Positions 39,370 to 52,701 of a DNA stretch of 64,000 nt are shown here, one piece after another. The stretch covers positions 1-64,000 of the forward strand of contig NZ_JAERJD010000007.1 of NCBI RefSeq assembly GCF_018257795.1, given 5' to 3'. Position numbers and translations under genes: made by a program. A model generated the notes under the pieces. That model was not told the DNA's origin, searched no databases, and saw only the letters and a list, made by a program, of their open reading frames with translations. Source of the DNA: Citrobacter sp. JGM124 (lineage in GTDB: Bacteria > Pseudomonadota > Gammaproteobacteria > Enterobacterales > Enterobacteriaceae). Position 1 is the stretch's first letter, and the number at the start of each line of letters is the position of its first letter.

Positions 39370-41097
39370 ATGATTTCAGGCATTTTAGCATCCCCCGGTA
39401 TCGCTTTCGGTAAAGCGCTTTTACTGAAAGAAGACGAAATCGTCATCGACCGGAAGAAAATTTCTGCCGCTAACGTTGAACAGGAAGTTGAGCGTTTTTT
39501 GAGTGGTCGTGCGAAAGCATTCACTCAATTAGAGGCTATTAAAATTAAAGCCGGTGAAACGTTTGGTGAAGAAAAGGAAGCTATCTTCGAAGGCCACATC
39601 ATGTTGCTGGAAGACGAAGAATTAGAGCAAGAAATCATAGCCCTGATTAAAGATAAGCTGGTTACTGCTGATGCAGCAGCCTATGAGGTTATTGAAGGTC
39701 AGGCAACCGCTCTGGAAGAGCTGGATGACGAATACCTCAAAGAGCGTGCCGCTGACGTTCGTGACATAGGCAAACGCTTGTTGCGCAATATCCTGGGGCT
39801 GGCAATCATCGACCTGAGTGCAATTCAGGATGAAGTTATCCTGGTAGCCCAGGATCTGACCCCGTCTGAAACTGCCCAGTTAAATCTGGATAAAGTTCTC
39901 GGTTTTATCACCGATATCGGCGGTCGTACCTCACACACCTCAATTATGGCTCGCTCTCTTGAGCTACCTGCGATTGTCGGTACAGGCAATATCACCCAGC
40001 AAGTTCATACGGGTGACTATCTGATTCTGGATGCGGTAAACAACGTGGTTTACGTTAACCCGTCCGAAGAAAAAATCACCTCACTGAAAGAAGCACAAAT
40101 ACAGCTGGCTAACGAAAAAGCTGAATTGGCTAAACTGAAGGACCTGCCAGCGATTACCCTGGATGGGCATCAGGTTGAAGTTTGTGCCAACATTGGTACC
40201 GTGCGTGATGTTGAAGGTGCTGAACGTAATGGTGCTGAAGGTGTCGGCCTCTACCGTACCGAATTCCTGTTTATGGATCGTGATTCGCTGCCAACCGAAG
40301 AAGAGCAGTTCAGCGCCTATAAAGCGGTTGCTGAAGCTTGTGGCTCCCAGGCTGTGATCATCCGTACCATGGACATTGGCGGCGATAAAGAGCTGCCTTA
40401 TATGAACTTCCCGAAAGAAGAGAACCCATTCCTCGGCTGGCGTGCTATTCGTATCGCTCTCGATCGTAAAGAAATTTTACGTGACCAAGTGCGTGCCATA
40501 CTCCGTGCATCGGCTTTCGGTAAATTACGCATCATGTTCCCGATGATTATCTCTGTTGAAGAAGTGCGTGCGCTTAAAGCAGAAATTGACATCATGAAGG
40601 CACAACTGCGTGAAGAAGGTAAAGCATTCGACGAGAAAATCGAAGTCGGCGTGATGGTAGAAACCCCTGCTGCTGCCGTTATTGCTCCTCATTTAGCTAA
40701 AGAAGTTGATTTCTTCAGTATTGGGACGAATGATTTAACACAATACACTCTGGCAGTTGACCGTGGTAATGATATGATTTCACATCTTTACCAGCCAATG
40801 TCACCATCCGTACTGACACTTATTAAACAAGTTATTGATGCTTCTCATGCGGAAGGCAAATGGACTGGTATGTGTGGTGAGCTTGCGGGCGATGAACGTG
40901 CTACACTGCTCCTGCTGGGGATGGGACTGGACGAGTTTAGTATGAGTGCTATCTCTATCCCACAGATTAAAAAAATCATTCGCAATACTAACTTCGAAGA
41001 TGCGAAGGTATTAGCAGAACAAGCCCTTGCCCAACCGACAACTGATGAGTTGGTGGCATTGGTTAATAAGTTCATTGAAGAAAAAACTATCTGCTAA
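39370..41097 (+). CDS. ptsI: PTS enzyme I
   Basis: The product is 575 aa, the E. coli length. His189 lies in [21 protein letters not shown], the PEP-binding domain contains [20 protein letters not shown], and the catalytic cysteine is in GMCGELAGD near residue 502. It uses phosphoenolpyruvate to phosphorylate HPr. It follows ptsH by 45 bases. Confidence 0.99.
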   Translation: MISGILASPGIAFGKALLLKEDEIVIDRKKISAANVEQEVERFLSGRAKAFTQLEAIKIKAGETFGEEKEAIFEGHIMLLEDEELEQEIIALIKDKLVTADAAAYEVIEGQATALEELDDEYLKERAADVRDIGKRLLRNILGLAIIDLSAIQDEVILVAQDLTPSETAQLNLDKVLGFITDIGGRTSHTSIMARSLELPAIVGTGNITQQVHTGDYLILDAVNNVVYVNPSEEKITSLKEAQIQLANEKAELAKLKDLPAITLDGHQVEVCANIGTVRDVEGAERNGAEGVGLYRTEFLFMDRDSLPTEEEQFSAYKAVAEACGSQAVIIRTMDIGGDKELPYMNFPKEENPFLGWRAIRIALDRKEILRDQVRAILRASAFGKLRIMFPMIISVEEVRALKAEIDIMKAQLREEGKAFDEKIEVGVMVETPAAAVIAPHLAKEVDFFSIGTNDLTQYTLAVDRGNDMISHLYQPMSPSVLTLIKQVIDASHAEGKWTGMCGELAGDERATLLLLGMGLDEFSMSAISIPQIKKIIRNTNFEDAKVLAEQALAQPTTDELVALVNKFIEEKTIC

Positions 41098-41140
41098 TAC
41101 GGAAGATGCAGCCCAAATTACTGCTTAGGAGAGAAGGCTA

Positions 41141-41644
41141 ATGGGGTTATTTAGTAAACTTTTCGGTGATAAAGGCAATAACGATACCGGAACCATTGAG
41201 ATCGTTGCTCCACTGTCTGGCGAAATCGTTAATATTGAAGATGTGCCAGATGTTGTGTTTGCAGAGAAAATTGTTGGCGATGGGATTGCAATTAAACCAT
41301 CAGGCAACAAAATGGTCGCTCCGGTAGATGGGACTATTGGCAAAATTTTTGAAACGAACCACGCTTTCTCTATCGAATCAGATAGCGGCATTGAGCTGTT
41401 TGTCCACTTCGGTATTGACACTGTTGAGCTCAAAGGCGAAGGCTTTAAGCGTATCGCTGAAGAAGGCCAGCGCGTGAAGAAAGGTGATGTCGTGATTGAA
41501 TTTGATCTGCCATTGCTGGAAGACAAGGCCAAATCGACTCTGACGCCTGTCGTTATCTCTAATATGGATGAGATCAAAGAGTTAATTAAGCTGAGTGGCA
41601 GTGTGACGGTAGGTGAAACGCCCATTATCCGCATCAAAAAATAG
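41141..41644 (+). CDS. crr: Glucose-specific EIIA (Crr)
   Basis: The product is 167 aa, two shorter than E. coli in the N-terminal amphipathic region. The phosphorylated histidine is in [15 protein letters not shown], and the second active-site histidine in [13 protein letters not shown]. It passes phosphate to EIIBC-Glc and controls adenylate cyclase and inducer exclusion. Third gene of the pts operon; GGAGAGAAGGC precedes the ATG. Confidence 0.98.
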   Translation: MGLFSKLFGDKGNNDTGTIEIVAPLSGEIVNIEDVPDVVFAEKIVGDGIAIKPSGNKMVAPVDGTIGKIFETNHAFSIESDSGIELFVHFGIDTVELKGEGFKRIAEEGQRVKKGDVVIEFDLPLLEDKAKSTLTPVVISNMDEIKELIKLSGSVTVGETPIIRIKK

Positions 41645-41716
41645 AGAGACCACAGTGGCACCCATACCGTGCCATTGTTTCTGACGGAATAACCTTCCCT
41701 CTTTATTAGCAAAGCT

Positions 41717-41747
41717 AAAAAAGCACCTGTAACGGGTGCTTTTTTTA
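41717..41747. terminator. Bidirectional terminator between crr and pdxK
   Basis: AAAAAAGCACC-TGTAAC-GGGTGCTTTTTTT lies between the convergent genes and has T runs on both strands. Confidence 0.9.
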
Positions 41748-41749
41748 TT

Positions 41750-42607
41750 CTATCTCTGCGGCGGCAGTATCAGTTCATCCAGTTGATGTTTTTGAGTCCA
41801 GGTAATGGCAGCAAAAACACGTCCGGCCGCGGCCTCTGCTGCCTCAGGGACAAGCATCCCTTCCAGAAGATGGCTAATCAGTTCCGCACAGAAGAGATCA
41901 CCCGTACCTTTCAGACTCATGACAATGCGTTCATGGCTGATGATATCCACCGAATCTGCCGTCACAGTGACCACTGAAATAGTCTCAGGGGTATCCCCTG
42001 GTGCACTGGTGATAACAACCCATTTTAGCGTATCGGAGAGCAATGTTTTCGCCGCTGCCACTGCCTGACTGAGGGTATGACAAGGCAGACCCGTCAACAC
42101 GTTGAGCTCAAACAGATTCGGGGTAATTCCCTGCGCTATCGGCAATAATGCAGCACGGTAGGCTTCTGGAATACCCGCTTTGACATAAATACCACTGTCG
42201 GTATCACCGATAACCGGGTCCACCATAATAATCGCCTCTGGGTGTCGGTGCTGAATATCCTCCAGCCATTGGGCCAGGAGATAGATTTGCTCCGCACTCC
42301 CCATGTAACCCGCCATCACGGCCTTAAGTTCCCGTAATGCGTCACGCTCTTCCAGGGCCTGTAAATACCCACTAAACCAGTCCACGGGAATCACCCCGCC
42401 GTAGTAGGTATCGTAATGGGGCGTATTACTGAACAGCACGGTGGGAACAGCCATAGCACGCCAGCCATGCTGTTTTATTGCTGGTATGGCGATACTGTTA
42501 CCCACACTGCCATAGATAACCTGTGACTGTACTGCGACAATATCGGTTTGCAGCGCACGATGTGTATCGTTAAACAATACCGACTGGATGTCGTTATCCT
42601 GGACCAT
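41750..42607 (-). CDS. pdxK: Pyridoxal/pyridoxine kinase
   Basis: The product is 285 aa (E. coli 283), of the ribokinase-like PdxK/PdxY group. Conserved are [50 protein letters not shown] and the anion-hole motif [12 protein letters not shown] near residue 228. It phosphorylates B6 vitamers to make PLP. It is convergent with crr and lies 18 bases after the cysM end in the same direction. Confidence 0.94.
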   Translation of the reverse strand: MVQDNDIQSVLFNDTHRALQTDIVAVQSQVIYGSVGNSIAIPAIKQHGWRAMAVPTVLFSNTPHYDTYYGGVIPVDWFSGYLQALEERDALRELKAVMAGYMGSAEQIYLLAQWLEDIQHRHPEAIIMVDPVIGDTDSGIYVKAGIPEAYRAALLPIAQGITPNLFELNVLTGLPCHTLSQAVAAAKTLLSDTLKWVVITSAPGDTPETISVVTVTADSVDIISHERIVMSLKGTGDLFCAELISHLLEGMLVPEAAEAAAGRVFAAITWTQKHQLDELILPPQR

Positions 42608-42625
42608 ATCTCCTCCCTTGATAAA

Positions 42626-43537
42626 TTAAATTCCGGCTCCCTGAACGTAGATCTCTTCACCAAATACGCCAGTGGATAAGTAACGGTCTCCCCGGTCGCA
42701 AATGATGGCAACAACGACAGAACCGGGGCTGGAGCGCGCGATACGGAATGCGCCAGCAACAGCACCACCAGAACTGACGCCACAAAAGATGCCCTCTTCA
42801 GCGGCCAGACGGCGCATTGTCTGTTCCGCTTCACTCTGTGACATATCAAGGACTTCATCAACCAAAGCGGGTTGATAAATTTTTGGCAGCCAGGCCGCCG
42901 GCCAACGACGAATACCAGGAATAGCACTGCCCTCTTCAGGCTGCAGGCCAACAATAGTGACAGGCCTGGCTTGCTCCCGCATAAAACGCCCGACACCGGT
43001 GATTGTTCCGGTGGTGCCCATGCTGGAAACAAAATGTGTAATTCGCCCGGCCGTTTGCTGCCAAATTTCAGGGCCAGTAGTCAAATAATGTGCCAGGGGA
43101 TTATCCGGGTTATTAAACTGATCGAGGATTTTACCCTCCCCCCGATCGGCCATCTCCTGCGCCAGTGCCCTGGCCCCTTCCATTCCCTGTGTTTTAGTGA
43201 CCAGGATAAGTTCTGCACCGTAGGCTTGCATGGCAGCCTTACGCTCCATACTCATATTATCTGGCATCAGCAGTTTGATTTGATAACCTTTTAATGCGGC
43301 TATCATCGCCAGAGCAATCCCTGTATTGCCGCTGGTCGCTTCAATAAGCGTGTCTCCCGGGGAGATATCACCACGCTTTTCCGCCTCAACAATCATAGAG
43401 AGTGCCGCACGGTCTTTTACTGACCCGGCAGGGTTGTTACCTTCCAGTTTGACCCAAATCTCGCTGCCATTGTTCAGCCCGGTGCGCTGCAGGCGAACTA
43501 AAGGGGTATTGCCAATCGTGCTTTCTAAAGTGACCAC
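42626..43537 (-). CDS. cysM: Cysteine synthase B (CysM)
   Basis: The product is 303 aa (E. coli 303). The PLP lysine is in NNPAGSVKDRAALSM near residue 41; the substrate loop is [13 protein letters not shown] and the phosphate-binding loop is SSMGTTGTITGVGRFM. It uses thiosulfate or sulfide with O-acetylserine. It lies downstream of cysPTWA, after a hairpin. Confidence 0.97.
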   Translation of the reverse strand: MVTLESTIGNTPLVRLQRTGLNNGSEIWVKLEGNNPAGSVKDRAALSMIVEAEKRGDISPGDTLIEATSGNTGIALAMIAALKGYQIKLLMPDNMSMERKAAMQAYGAELILVTKTQGMEGARALAQEMADRGEGKILDQFNNPDNPLAHYLTTGPEIWQQTAGRITHFVSSMGTTGTITGVGRFMREQARPVTIVGLQPEEGSAIPGIRRWPAAWLPKIYQPALVDEVLDMSQSEAEQTMRRLAAEEGIFCGVSSGGAVAGAFRIARSSPGSVVVAIICDRGDRYLSTGVFGEEIYVQGAGI

Positions 43538-43556
43538 CTGCCACTCCCTTTACATG

Positions 43557-43583
43557 AAAAAACGGCCACTCAGGCCGTTTGTT
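43557..43583 (-). terminator. Hairpin/terminator between cysA and cysM
   Basis: On the minus strand AAACGGCC-TGAGT-GGCCGTTT is followed by TTTTCATG. It probably lowers read-through into cysM. Confidence 0.7.
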
Positions 43584-43630
43584 ACGGAATGTATGATGAT
43601 AAATTATCAGGCTGGCTGCATCAGGTCTAG

Positions 43631-44692
43631 CTACTGGATGGGATTATTACCCTGGTAAATACGCGCGTGTTGCAGGCCAACAAACAGACGGTCACCCCGC
43701 TGCGGCGCTACACTTTCACGTAATACCACAGTGATTGGCTCATTATGCCACCCCATGGGCTGCACCACTAACTGCATGTAATAGCCTCGTGGGCTCACTT
43801 CCAGCACCTGTACAGGCAGAGGCGAGTCGAGATTTGTCCGCCTGCTCACATCCACCTCCCATGGCCGTAAGAAGAGATCAACCTCCCCTTGATAAACGGG
43901 AGTGTCAGCGAGCGGCCAGGAGTGAGCTCCCACCTGGAAATGGCTGGCATGGATGGTGCCTGGGATGCGGTTCACCTCACCAAGAAACTCCAGGACAAAA
44001 CGCGTTTTTGGCTCACCCCACACGACGTCTGGTGCATCAGCTTGTTCAATATGTCCCTGGCTCATCACCACAACCCGATCAGCAACTTCCATTGCTTCTT
44101 CCTGATCATGGGTGACAAAAACACTGGTAAAACGCAGTTCTTCATGAAGCTGGCGCAACCAACGGCGTAGCTCTTTACGAACCTGAGCATCCAGCGCCCC
44201 AAAGGGTTCATCCAGCAGCAAAATTTGCGGTTCAACAGCCAGAGCACGGGCTAAAGCAACACGTTGCTTCTGCCCCCCAGAAAGCTGGGCTGGGTAACGG
44301 TCAGCAAGATGTGACAGCTGTACCATCTCCAGTAACTTGGTCACTTTTTGCCGAATGACTGCGGCTGATGGCCGTTCACGACGGGGTAATACGGTTAACC
44401 CAAAAGCAATATTGTCGAACACTGACATATGGCGAAATAACGCATAGTGCTGGAAGACAAAACCCACTTTACGTTCACGGGCATGGACTCGACTGACATC
44501 GGTTCCCTTAAACTTAATTTGACCGCTGTTTTGATGTTCCAGACCTGCAATGATCCGTAATAACGTCGTTTTACCTGAACCGGAAGGTCCCAGTAATGCC
44601 ACCATCTGACCTGAAGGAATATCCAGCGAGATATCATTCAGCACCTGGGTGCGACCAAATGACTTCTTAATATTGGCAATATCAATGCTCAT
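43631..44692 (-). CDS. cysA: Sulfate/thiosulfate ABC transporter ATPase (CysA)
   Basis: The product is 353 aa. Walker [10 protein letters not shown] is at 35-43, signature [15 protein letters not shown] near 138, Walker [14 protein letters not shown]-loop VTHDQEEAM, then a TOBE-like C-terminal domain. It powers CysTW and is about 12 residues shorter than E. coli CysA at the C-terminus. It overlaps the cysW end by 11 bases. Confidence 0.97.
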   Translation of the reverse strand: MSIDIANIKKSFGRTQVLNDISLDIPSGQMVALLGPSGSGKTTLLRIIAGLEHQNSGQIKFKGTDVSRVHARERKVGFVFQHYALFRHMSVFDNIAFGLTVLPRRERPSAAVIRQKVTKLLEMVQLSHLADRYPAQLSGGQKQRVALARALAVEPQILLLDEPFGALDAQVRKELRRWLRQLHEELRFTSVFVTHDQEEAMEVADRVVVMSQGHIEQADAPDVVWGEPKTRFVLEFLGEVNRIPGTIHASHFQVGAHSWPLADTPVYQGEVDLFLRPWEVDVSRRTNLDSPLPVQVLEVSPRGYYMQLVVQPMGWHNEPITVVLRESVAPQRGDRLFVGLQHARIYQGNNPIQ

Positions 44693-45557
44693 GATTTTCC
44701 TCTTGCTTGAGGCGTTTTTCCTGATTATTCAGACGCCACTGCAGCGCACTTTTTAAGAACAATGTCAAAATAGCCATCACAGTCAACAGGGCTGCTGCGG
44801 TAAAAGCACCCACCGTATTATAGTCCTGCTGTAGCAGTTCAATTTGTAGTGGTAATGAGAAGGTTTCACCGCGAATAGCACCGGATACCACTGATACAGC
44901 ACCAAATTCACCAATGGCTCGTGCATTGGTCAGTACAACACCATATAACAACGCCCAGCGGATATTAGGCAAGGTGACGCGGCGGAACATCTGCCAGCCA
45001 GAAGCACCTAACAGAATGGCGGCTTCATCTTCCTGGCTTCCCTGACTGAGCATCACGGGTACCAGTTCACGAACGACAAACGGACAGGTAACAAAAATGG
45101 TAACCAGCACCATGCCCGGCCAGGCAAACATAATCTGTAAATCGTAAGTATCAAGGAAGCCACTTAACGGCCCGTTAGATCCGTAGAACAACAAATAGAT
45201 TAAACCCGCCACCACCGGGGAGACGGCAAAAGGTAAATCCAGCAAGGTTAATAACAACTGACGTCCGGGGAAATCAAAACGCGTCACAAGCCATGCCAGT
45301 AAAATACCGAATACCAGGTTTACGGGTACCGTAATCAGCGCAATCATTACCGTCAGCCAGATAGCATGCAACATATCCGGATCGGCAATATTATGCAGTG
45401 CTGGCATAATGCCTTTTGAAAAAGCTTCGGAGAAAATAGATATCACCGGCACCACCAGGATCAAGAATGACACCAGCATGCCTATCCCAATCAGTGCCCA
45501 TTTACCCCAATTGACGGGAGTACGGATATCATTTTTTACTACAGAGTCATTCGTCAT
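44682..45557 (-). CDS. cysW: Sulfate/thiosulfate permease CysW
   Basis: The product is a 291-aa inner-membrane protein with six predicted helices. The ATPase-contact loop is [31 protein letters not shown]. It pairs with CysT as the transmembrane pore. The start overlaps the cysT stop by a single base region (45557). Confidence 0.97.
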   Translation of the reverse strand: MTNDSVVKNDIRTPVNWGKWALIGIGMLVSFLILVVPVISIFSEAFSKGIMPALHNIADPDMLHAIWLTVMIALITVPVNLVFGILLAWLVTRFDFPGRQLLLTLLDLPFAVSPVVAGLIYLLFYGSNGPLSGFLDTYDLQIMFAWPGMVLVTIFVTCPFVVRELVPVMLSQGSQEDEAAILLGASGWQMFRRVTLPNIRWALLYGVVLTNARAIGEFGAVSVVSGAIRGETFSLPLQIELLQQDYNTVGAFTAAALLTVMAILTLFLKSALQWRLNNQEKRLKQEENHEH

Positions 45558-46390
45558 TAGTGACCTACCACACGCCGACCAAAGCGACTTTGCAAGGTGT
45601 TAACGGTGAACAACAGCAACAATGATGCCGCCAGAATCACTGAGGCAATAGCACTCGCTGCCGGGTAGTCAAATTCCTGTAAACGAACAAAAATCATGAG
45701 TGAGGTAACTTCTGTTTTCCAGGCAATATTACCCGCAATAAAAATCACCGCACCAAACTCCCCGAGACTGCGGGTAAATGAAAGCGCCACCCCCGCCATC
45801 AACGCCGGAGAGAGTTCAGGCAGAATGACACGACGAAAACTTTGCCAGCGCGTTGCACCGAGCGTTTCTGCCGCTTCCTCATATTCTGGCCCTAACTCCT
45901 CCAGTACCGGTTGCACCGTACGCACCACAAACGGAATACTGGTGAATGCCATCGCCACGGCAATCCCCAACCAGGTGTAGGTCACTTTAATATCAAATTG
46001 AGCCAGCCATTCACCATACCAGCCATTCACCGAAAACAGGCCCGCAAGCGTTAAGCCTGCAACAGCGGTTGGCAAGGCAAAGGGTAAATCCATTAATGCA
46101 TCCAGCAGGCTGCGGCCAGGAAATTGATAACGCGTCAGTATCCAGGCCATTAACAGCCCGAAAACGCCATTAAAAATGGAGGCGACTGCCGCAGAAATCA
46201 GAGTCACTTTATAGGCTGCAACCACCTGTGCATTAGTAATGACCTCCCAATATTGCATCAATGTCATCTGGGACAGCTGCATGACCAGTGCACTTAATGG
46301 CAATAACAGAATCAAACACACGAACAGCAAACTGGTGCCCAGGCTTAAAGTAAAACCAGGAAGGACACGCTTTGAGACCTGGGCAAACAT
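45557..46390 (-). CDS. cysT: Sulfate/thiosulfate permease CysT (CysU)
   Basis: The product is 277 aa and nearly identical to E. coli CysT. The EAA loop is EYEEAAETLGATRWQSFRRVILPEL, and SFTRSLGEFGAVIFIAGN is conserved. It forms the channel with CysW. The start abuts the cysP stop at 46390, so the genes are tightly coupled. Confidence 0.98.
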   Translation of the reverse strand: MFAQVSKRVLPGFTLSLGTSLLFVCLILLLPLSALVMQLSQMTLMQYWEVITNAQVVAAYKVTLISAAVASIFNGVFGLLMAWILTRYQFPGRSLLDALMDLPFALPTAVAGLTLAGLFSVNGWYGEWLAQFDIKVTYTWLGIAVAMAFTSIPFVVRTVQPVLEELGPEYEEAAETLGATRWQSFRRVILPELSPALMAGVALSFTRSLGEFGAVIFIAGNIAWKTEVTSLMIFVRLQEFDYPAASAIASVILAASLLLLFTVNTLQSRFGRRVVGH

Positions 46391-47406
46391 TAACCACGCC
46401 CCGCAGCTAACAATTTATCCAGTTCACCACCGGTGGCGAAATGTGTCTTCATCACCTCAGGCCAGCCACCAAACTGCTGCTCCACACTAAACAGTTCTGT
46501 TTGCGGGAATTTATCTTTCAGTTTATTCATCACTTCCGGGTTATTCACACGGTAGTAGTAGTCGGTAATAATCTCCTGAGCTTGTGGGCTATAGAGATAC
46601 TCCAGGTATTCTTTGGCCGCTTTTTCAGTACCATTCGCTTTGGTATTTTTATCCACCCAGGCTACGGGGAATTCAGCCAGTACGTTAACTTTAGGGACGA
46701 CGACTTCGTAGCCCTCTTTCTCATACTGGTTACGAATGTTGTTTACTTCCGACTCAAATGAGATCAATACATCACCGAGACCACGTTCAACAAAACTGGT
46801 TGTAGCCCCACGACCACCGGTGTCGAAAACCTCTACGTTACCTAAAAATTGCTTCATAAATTGCTCAGTTTTCGCCTTATCGCCACCGTCTGCTTTGTCC
46901 GCGGCACCCCAGGCGGCAAGATAGGTATAACGAGCATTACCTGAAGTTTTGGGGTTAGGGAAAATAAGCTTCACATCCGGGCGTGACAGGTCACTCCAGT
47001 CATGAATATTTTTCGGATTCCCTTTACGTACCAGGAAAGCCATCGTGGAGTAAAAAGGCGAACTGTTATTCTCAAGACGGCTCTGCCAGTCAGCGGGGAT
47101 CAGGTTGCCTTTGTCGTGAAGAATTTGAACATCACTGACCTGATTATAGGTCACTACATCGGCTTTCAGTCCCTGAAGAATGGCCAGTGCCTGTTTTGAT
47201 GACCCGGCATGAGATTGTTTTATCGTCAGTTTGTCGCCATTATTTTCTGCAGCCCACTGTTTTTCAAAAGGGGGATTCAAGGCTGAAAATAACTCACGAG
47301 ACACATCATAAGAGCTATTCAGTAGTTCAGTGGCCTGGGCAGACCCAGCCAGTACTAAAGAAACAGCTAATGCGTTCCATACATTTTTAACTGCTGTGAT
47401 TGCCAT
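46390..47406 (-). CDS. cysP: Thiosulfate/sulfate-binding protein CysP
   Basis: The product is 338 aa. A signal peptide [15 protein letters not shown] is cleaved near residue 25. The mature protein begins [15 protein letters not shown] and contains [25 protein letters not shown] and the [20 protein letters not shown] ligand region. It delivers thiosulfate or sulfate to CysTWA from the periplasm. First gene of the operon; CysB control is expected. Confidence 0.97.
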   Translation of the reverse strand: MAITAVKNVWNALAVSLVLAGSAQATELLNSSYDVSRELFSALNPPFEKQWAAENNGDKLTIKQSHAGSSKQALAILQGLKADVVTYNQVSDVQILHDKGNLIPADWQSRLENNSSPFYSTMAFLVRKGNPKNIHDWSDLSRPDVKLIFPNPKTSGNARYTYLAAWGAADKADGGDKAKTEQFMKQFLGNVEVFDTGGRGATTSFVERGLGDVLISFESEVNNIRNQYEKEGYEVVVPKVNVLAEFPVAWVDKNTKANGTEKAAKEYLEYLYSPQAQEIITDYYYRVNNPEVMNKLKDKFPQTELFSVEQQFGGWPEVMKTHFATGGELDKLLAAGRG

Positions 47407-47567
47407 ACTTTGCCCTTACAAGTGTGGAAGTAATGGTTAACTGGCAACCAGTTTATTTATAACAGGGCATAAAACAGTAACGCTTTTATATACCGTTTAG
47501 CGATTTGCAATAAGAAACGAGCATAAGCAGATACGGCGCGGTGAATACCGCGCCACAAAGAGGGGGA

Positions 47568-48467
47568 TTAGAGTGTCAGCAACACATCAAGGGAGGGGGC
47601 AAAATAGTAACCGCCAGTCACGGGACGGGTAAAACGCAGCATGGCATCATGCTTACCATCAGTTTCACCAAACATACTCAGTAATTGCTGTTCAATATTA
47701 TGCAAACGTGCACTGTAGGCGATGAAATAAAGGCCATGCACACCACTGGCAGTGCCATAGGGCAAACTTTGACGCAATATTTTTAACCCTTTGCCGTCTT
47801 CCTTAAGATCCACACGACTGAGGTGAGAAGTGACGGGACGTTTGTCTGCCTCAATCTCTTCGTTCTCTTGTTTGGTGCGCCCGATTACCATTTCCTGCTC
47901 ATGAACGCTCATACGGTTGAGCTGGCGCAAGTTATGTTCCCAGCGCTGAACCAGAACATAACTCCCCCCCGCATCAATACCATTCTGAATAATCGCCACA
48001 TTCCGGCGATTTTCTTCACCCTGTGGATTTTCAGTTCCATCAACAAAACCGCTCAAGTCACGTTCTTCAACCCAACGGAAGCCATGTGTCTCTTCTTCTA
48101 TTTTTAGAGCTCCGGCAAAGGCGGCCAAAGCGCCCTGAGCCAGGGTAAAGTTCACATCATGGCGCAAAGAAAGAATATGGATCATCACATCGTGCTGGCT
48201 GGCAGGTGCCACACCTTTACCCAAAGGGGTAAAATCTTTCAGTTCTTTAGCACTGTCATTACCCGCCAGGTCACGCCATAAACGGTGACCAAACGCCACT
48301 ACTGCGCCCAATTGTGCCTGGGGGAATTGCGTCTGCAGTGCATTCAGAGTAGCGATAAATTGAGTACAACCTGAACGTAACGCAGCCAAATCACCAGTGA
48401 AAGAGGCTTCTAACCAAATAGCTGCGCGACAATGCTCAGGCAGAATACCACTTTGAGTCTGGAACAT
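47568..48467 (-). CDS. yfeX: Dyp-type peroxidase YfeX
   Basis: The product is 299 aa, the E. coli YfeX length. The family GxxDG motif is in [13 protein letters not shown] near residues 141-153, and the proximal histidine lies in the SHLSRVD region near residue 215. It is a heme peroxidase acting on porphyrinogens, with a debated role in iron recovery from heme. ATG 48467 has AGGAGATATT upstream, better than the ATG at 48485. A weak Fur-like sequence lies about 110 bases upstream. Confidence 0.95.
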   Translation of the reverse strand: MFQTQSGILPEHCRAAIWLEASFTGDLAALRSGCTQFIATLNALQTQFPQAQLGAVVAFGHRLWRDLAGNDSAKELKDFTPLGKGVAPASQHDVMIHILSLRHDVNFTLAQGALAAFAGALKIEEETHGFRWVEERDLSGFVDGTENPQGEENRRNVAIIQNGIDAGGSYVLVQRWEHNLRQLNRMSVHEQEMVIGRTKQENEEIEADKRPVTSHLSRVDLKEDGKGLKILRQSLPYGTASGVHGLYFIAYSARLHNIEQQLLSMFGETDGKHDAMLRFTRPVTGGYYFAPSLDVLLTL

Positions 48468-48737
48468 AATATCTCCTAAAGTCATAGTCCCTATTGCGGT
48501 CTAAGATTGCTAACAATATGAAAATACGTGCTTTTAATAATTAAAAACACGTATAAAAACCACCGCACCAAATTTATTATTATCAATAAATGGCACACCC
48601 GCCTCTGGCAACCAAAAAGATGGCGGGTATATAATTAATGTAAGAACTTTGGGTTGAGTATTTATTGACTTGTAACAACAACCTGTCATCTCACTGACTA
48701 ACTCGTTCACCAGGTTACTGGAGTCAGCCGGACTGAA

Positions 48738-49313
48738 CTAGCGTTGCCAGATAATCTTATTCACGGTCCATTTCTTCAGCGTATCATCCGCCGGGATTAA
48801 TCCTTCCGGACCACTCCATTCGCCTTTAAAGGCATAACTAATGTGTGAACTACCGGGTGCTTTACATACCACGAAATCAGCATCGTCCCCTTTCCCCCGT
48901 TCGCAGGCCCCAAAAGCCTTATCGTATAAGTCGCCAAAGGGGGTGCCTATTGTGACACCACTATCGGTTTCAATGCTACTGTCCATGACATCAATTCGGC
49001 TGACGGTCCCGGTATTACCATTGATGACCAGCATCATCTGGTTATCTTTTAATACCTCAAAATAAGGCACTATCTCACCATTGGCCGTCTTCATACCATT
49101 ACGCAGATGATAGTCACTATTTAACCCATCACGAATAGCGCTTTCATTCATTGCCGTCCCCCTGTTAAGCCCTGCCACCCCCTGTTCGCTAACTTTTGCA
49201 CTGGAGCCGAACCAGTTCCATGGCAGTGCTGAAGACCACTGAACAGACGACAAGGTAGAACAGCCAGCTAACATCAGGGGGAGCCCTAATATCATCAGAC
49301 GCAGTGTTTTCAT
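48738..49313 (-). CDS. yfeY: YfeY sigma-E-associated lipoprotein
   Basis: The product is 191 aa. A lipoprotein signal LMILGLPLMLAGC puts the lipid-modified cysteine at residue 18. The DUF1131 domain follows, with GMKTANGEIVPYFEVLK and the C-terminal SGPEGLIPADDTLKKW. The E. coli orthologue is in the RpoE regulon. Function is unknown. Confidence 0.92.
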   Translation of the reverse strand: MKTLRLMILGLPLMLAGCSTLSSVQWSSALPWNWFGSSAKVSEQGVAGLNRGTAMNESAIRDGLNSDYHLRNGMKTANGEIVPYFEVLKDNQMMLVINGNTGTVSRIDVMDSSIETDSGVTIGTPFGDLYDKAFGACERGKGDDADFVVCKAPGSSHISYAFKGEWSGPEGLIPADDTLKKWTVNKIIWQR

Positions 49314-49376
49314 TGAGGGTTCCTTTTTAAAAGAAGTTACCGCCTTTGGAGTGCAGACATGCTGAAAAGTGCCATT

Positions 49377-49826
49377 TCATTCATGGTGCAAAGCGAAGTA
49401 GTCGCGTAATCGACGATTCATGGCAAGCCACCATAATGCCAGGAGATCCATTACCAGTAAGACAAGCGTGCCCCCATTAATAACATCATCGGTGAGCCCG
49501 CTACATTGCCATACCAGCAACAGTAACTGGGTGGCCACGAGCACAGCCCACAATTTTGGCCAAAGGCGTGGCCATAAATGACGGCGACCACTGAGAAAAA
49601 AAGCCACTGCAGCCGGTATTCCCGGCAGCAGGCCTAACCAGAAATAATGATTATCTGGGTAAAACCAGCGTAAAATAGCCTCGCCTTCATCCCGAGAAGC
49701 CCCGGCAATGACCAGCAGCACCCACGTGCGAGCCTGAAATAATAAGATAGCCCAAAAAAGTATCGGAGCTTTCAGGTATCCTCGAGAATCAAAGTCATGG
49801 TACGAGTAGAGATTATTCAACGTCAA
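49377..49826 (-). CDS. yfeZ: YfeZ, DUF2919 membrane protein
   Basis: The product is 149 aa with four predicted membrane helices. The start MTLNNLYSYHDFDSRGYLKAP closely matches E. coli YfeZ and the family. Function is unknown. It sits 5 bases after ypeA and upstream of yfeY, as in E. coli, so ypeA-yfeZ-yfeY are probably one transcript. Confidence 0.9.
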   Translation of the reverse strand: MTLNNLYSYHDFDSRGYLKAPILFWAILLFQARTWVLLVIAGASRDEGEAILRWFYPDNHYFWLGLLPGIPAAVAFFLSGRRHLWPRLWPKLWAVLVATQLLLLVWQCSGLTDDVINGGTLVLLVMDLLALWWLAMNRRLRDYFALHHE

Positions 49827-49831
49827 TTAGC

Positions 49832-50257
49832 TCAATATTCCTGGTCTTCAATTAACCGTTTACCCAACAAAATAGTGTCCTGATGTTCATAGTCGAGTTT
49901 CTCATAAAGACCGATAACCACGTCGTTTTCTTCACGAATATGAATATGAATTTTTGGGCATCCACGGGCGATGAGTTTCTTTTCCAGCCGGTTCAATAAT
50001 GCGTTGGCGATACCCCGCCCACGATATTCAGGGTGCACACCGAGATAATAGGCCGATCCTCGATGGCCATCATAGCCCCCCATTAATGAACCAATAATCT
50101 CCCCTGCCACTTCAGCGACCAGGAACAGATCCGGTGAATGTTGTAACTTACGCTCAATATCCATTTCTGGATCATTCCATGGGCGCAATAGATCACAACG
50201 TTCCCAAAGCGTTATCACCTCTTCGAAGTCTTCCTGGCGAAACACACGAATTTCCAT
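49832..50257 (-). CDS. ypeA: YpeA GNAT acetyltransferase
   Basis: The product is 141 aa. The acetyl-CoA-binding motif is [25 protein letters not shown] at residues 71-95. ATG 50257 fits both the AAGGTGG ribosome site and the E. coli start; GTG 50269 is less likely. The substrate is unknown. Divergent from amiA. Confidence 0.93.
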   Translation of the reverse strand: MEIRVFRQEDFEEVITLWERCDLLRPWNDPEMDIERKLQHSPDLFLVAEVAGEIIGSLMGGYDGHRGSAYYLGVHPEYRGRGIANALLNRLEKKLIARGCPKIHIHIREENDVVIGLYEKLDYEHQDTILLGKRLIEDQEY

Positions 50258-50468
50258 GGGGGTAACCACCTTAAATCATAAAAGCTTAATTATGGCGATA
50301 AGTGTCCTGTAAGCCAATATCTACCGCAAAACTGGTAAAAAAGTGGCATAATTAAACGTCTGTCTTGAAATGAATAGAAAAACATTTCTGGCAAAAAATA
50401 ATCATTTACCTGGTGTTGATACGCTATAACTTGCCTTCTGGACTACATAAGATAACGATTCCATTCGT

Positions 50469-52248
<1,780 letters not shown>

Positions 52249-52258
52249 TTCCTGTTCA

Positions 52259-52701
52259 TTACAACGGCTGTGTTTGTGCCTCAACCACAGCCAGCGTAAC
52301 CATATCGATAATTCGCCATACTGAGGCAATGGACGTTAAAATATGCACCTGGCTCGCCGGCGTATTTTTTCTGAGGTGTGACGCATTTTACCGGCGCTTT
52401 CAGGTCAGAAGAGCCGTAATTAGAGTGCGATAACAATGCAATTCCTGACTCAATCCCAAAACAACGCATCTGCCTCCCCACAGTGAACCATGGCCGTACC
52501 AGTCACCCTGGTATTCTTGCTCACTGTCTGCTGGGCTGGCCCCTTGGTAATACTCCGACGCTTCATTATCTGGTCGTTCGTTTGCCAGTCCTCACTCTGC
52601 CCGGCCTGTATCAGGGCGGTAATCGCATGGACAGCAGCCAGTTTTATTTGCTCATCAATGGTGGTTGCTCCAGCATCCGGCACACCGCTGAACTGCACCA
52701 T
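52259..52701 (-). pseudogene. maeB: Decayed maeB (NADP-malic enzyme) relic
   Basis: Three MaeB-like segments survive in three reading frames. From the 5' side: GATTIDEQIKLAAVHAITAL with QIMKRRSIT...GTAMVHCGEADA (52450-52701); then FGIESGIALLSHSNYGSSD (52380-52450 area); then IASVWRIIDMVTLAVVEAQTQPL ending at the original stop TAA (52259). The order and direction are those of E. coli MaeB, but roughly the first half and several internal parts are deleted. It cannot make a functional enzyme. In E. coli maeB is next to talA-tktB, and here it adjoins tktB. Confidence 0.85.

Noticed and set aside
48570-48600. Fur-like AT-rich sequence upstream of yfeX
   Set aside because: Only about 12 of 19 positions fit and the second half-site is poor; it is within chance for an AT-rich stretch.
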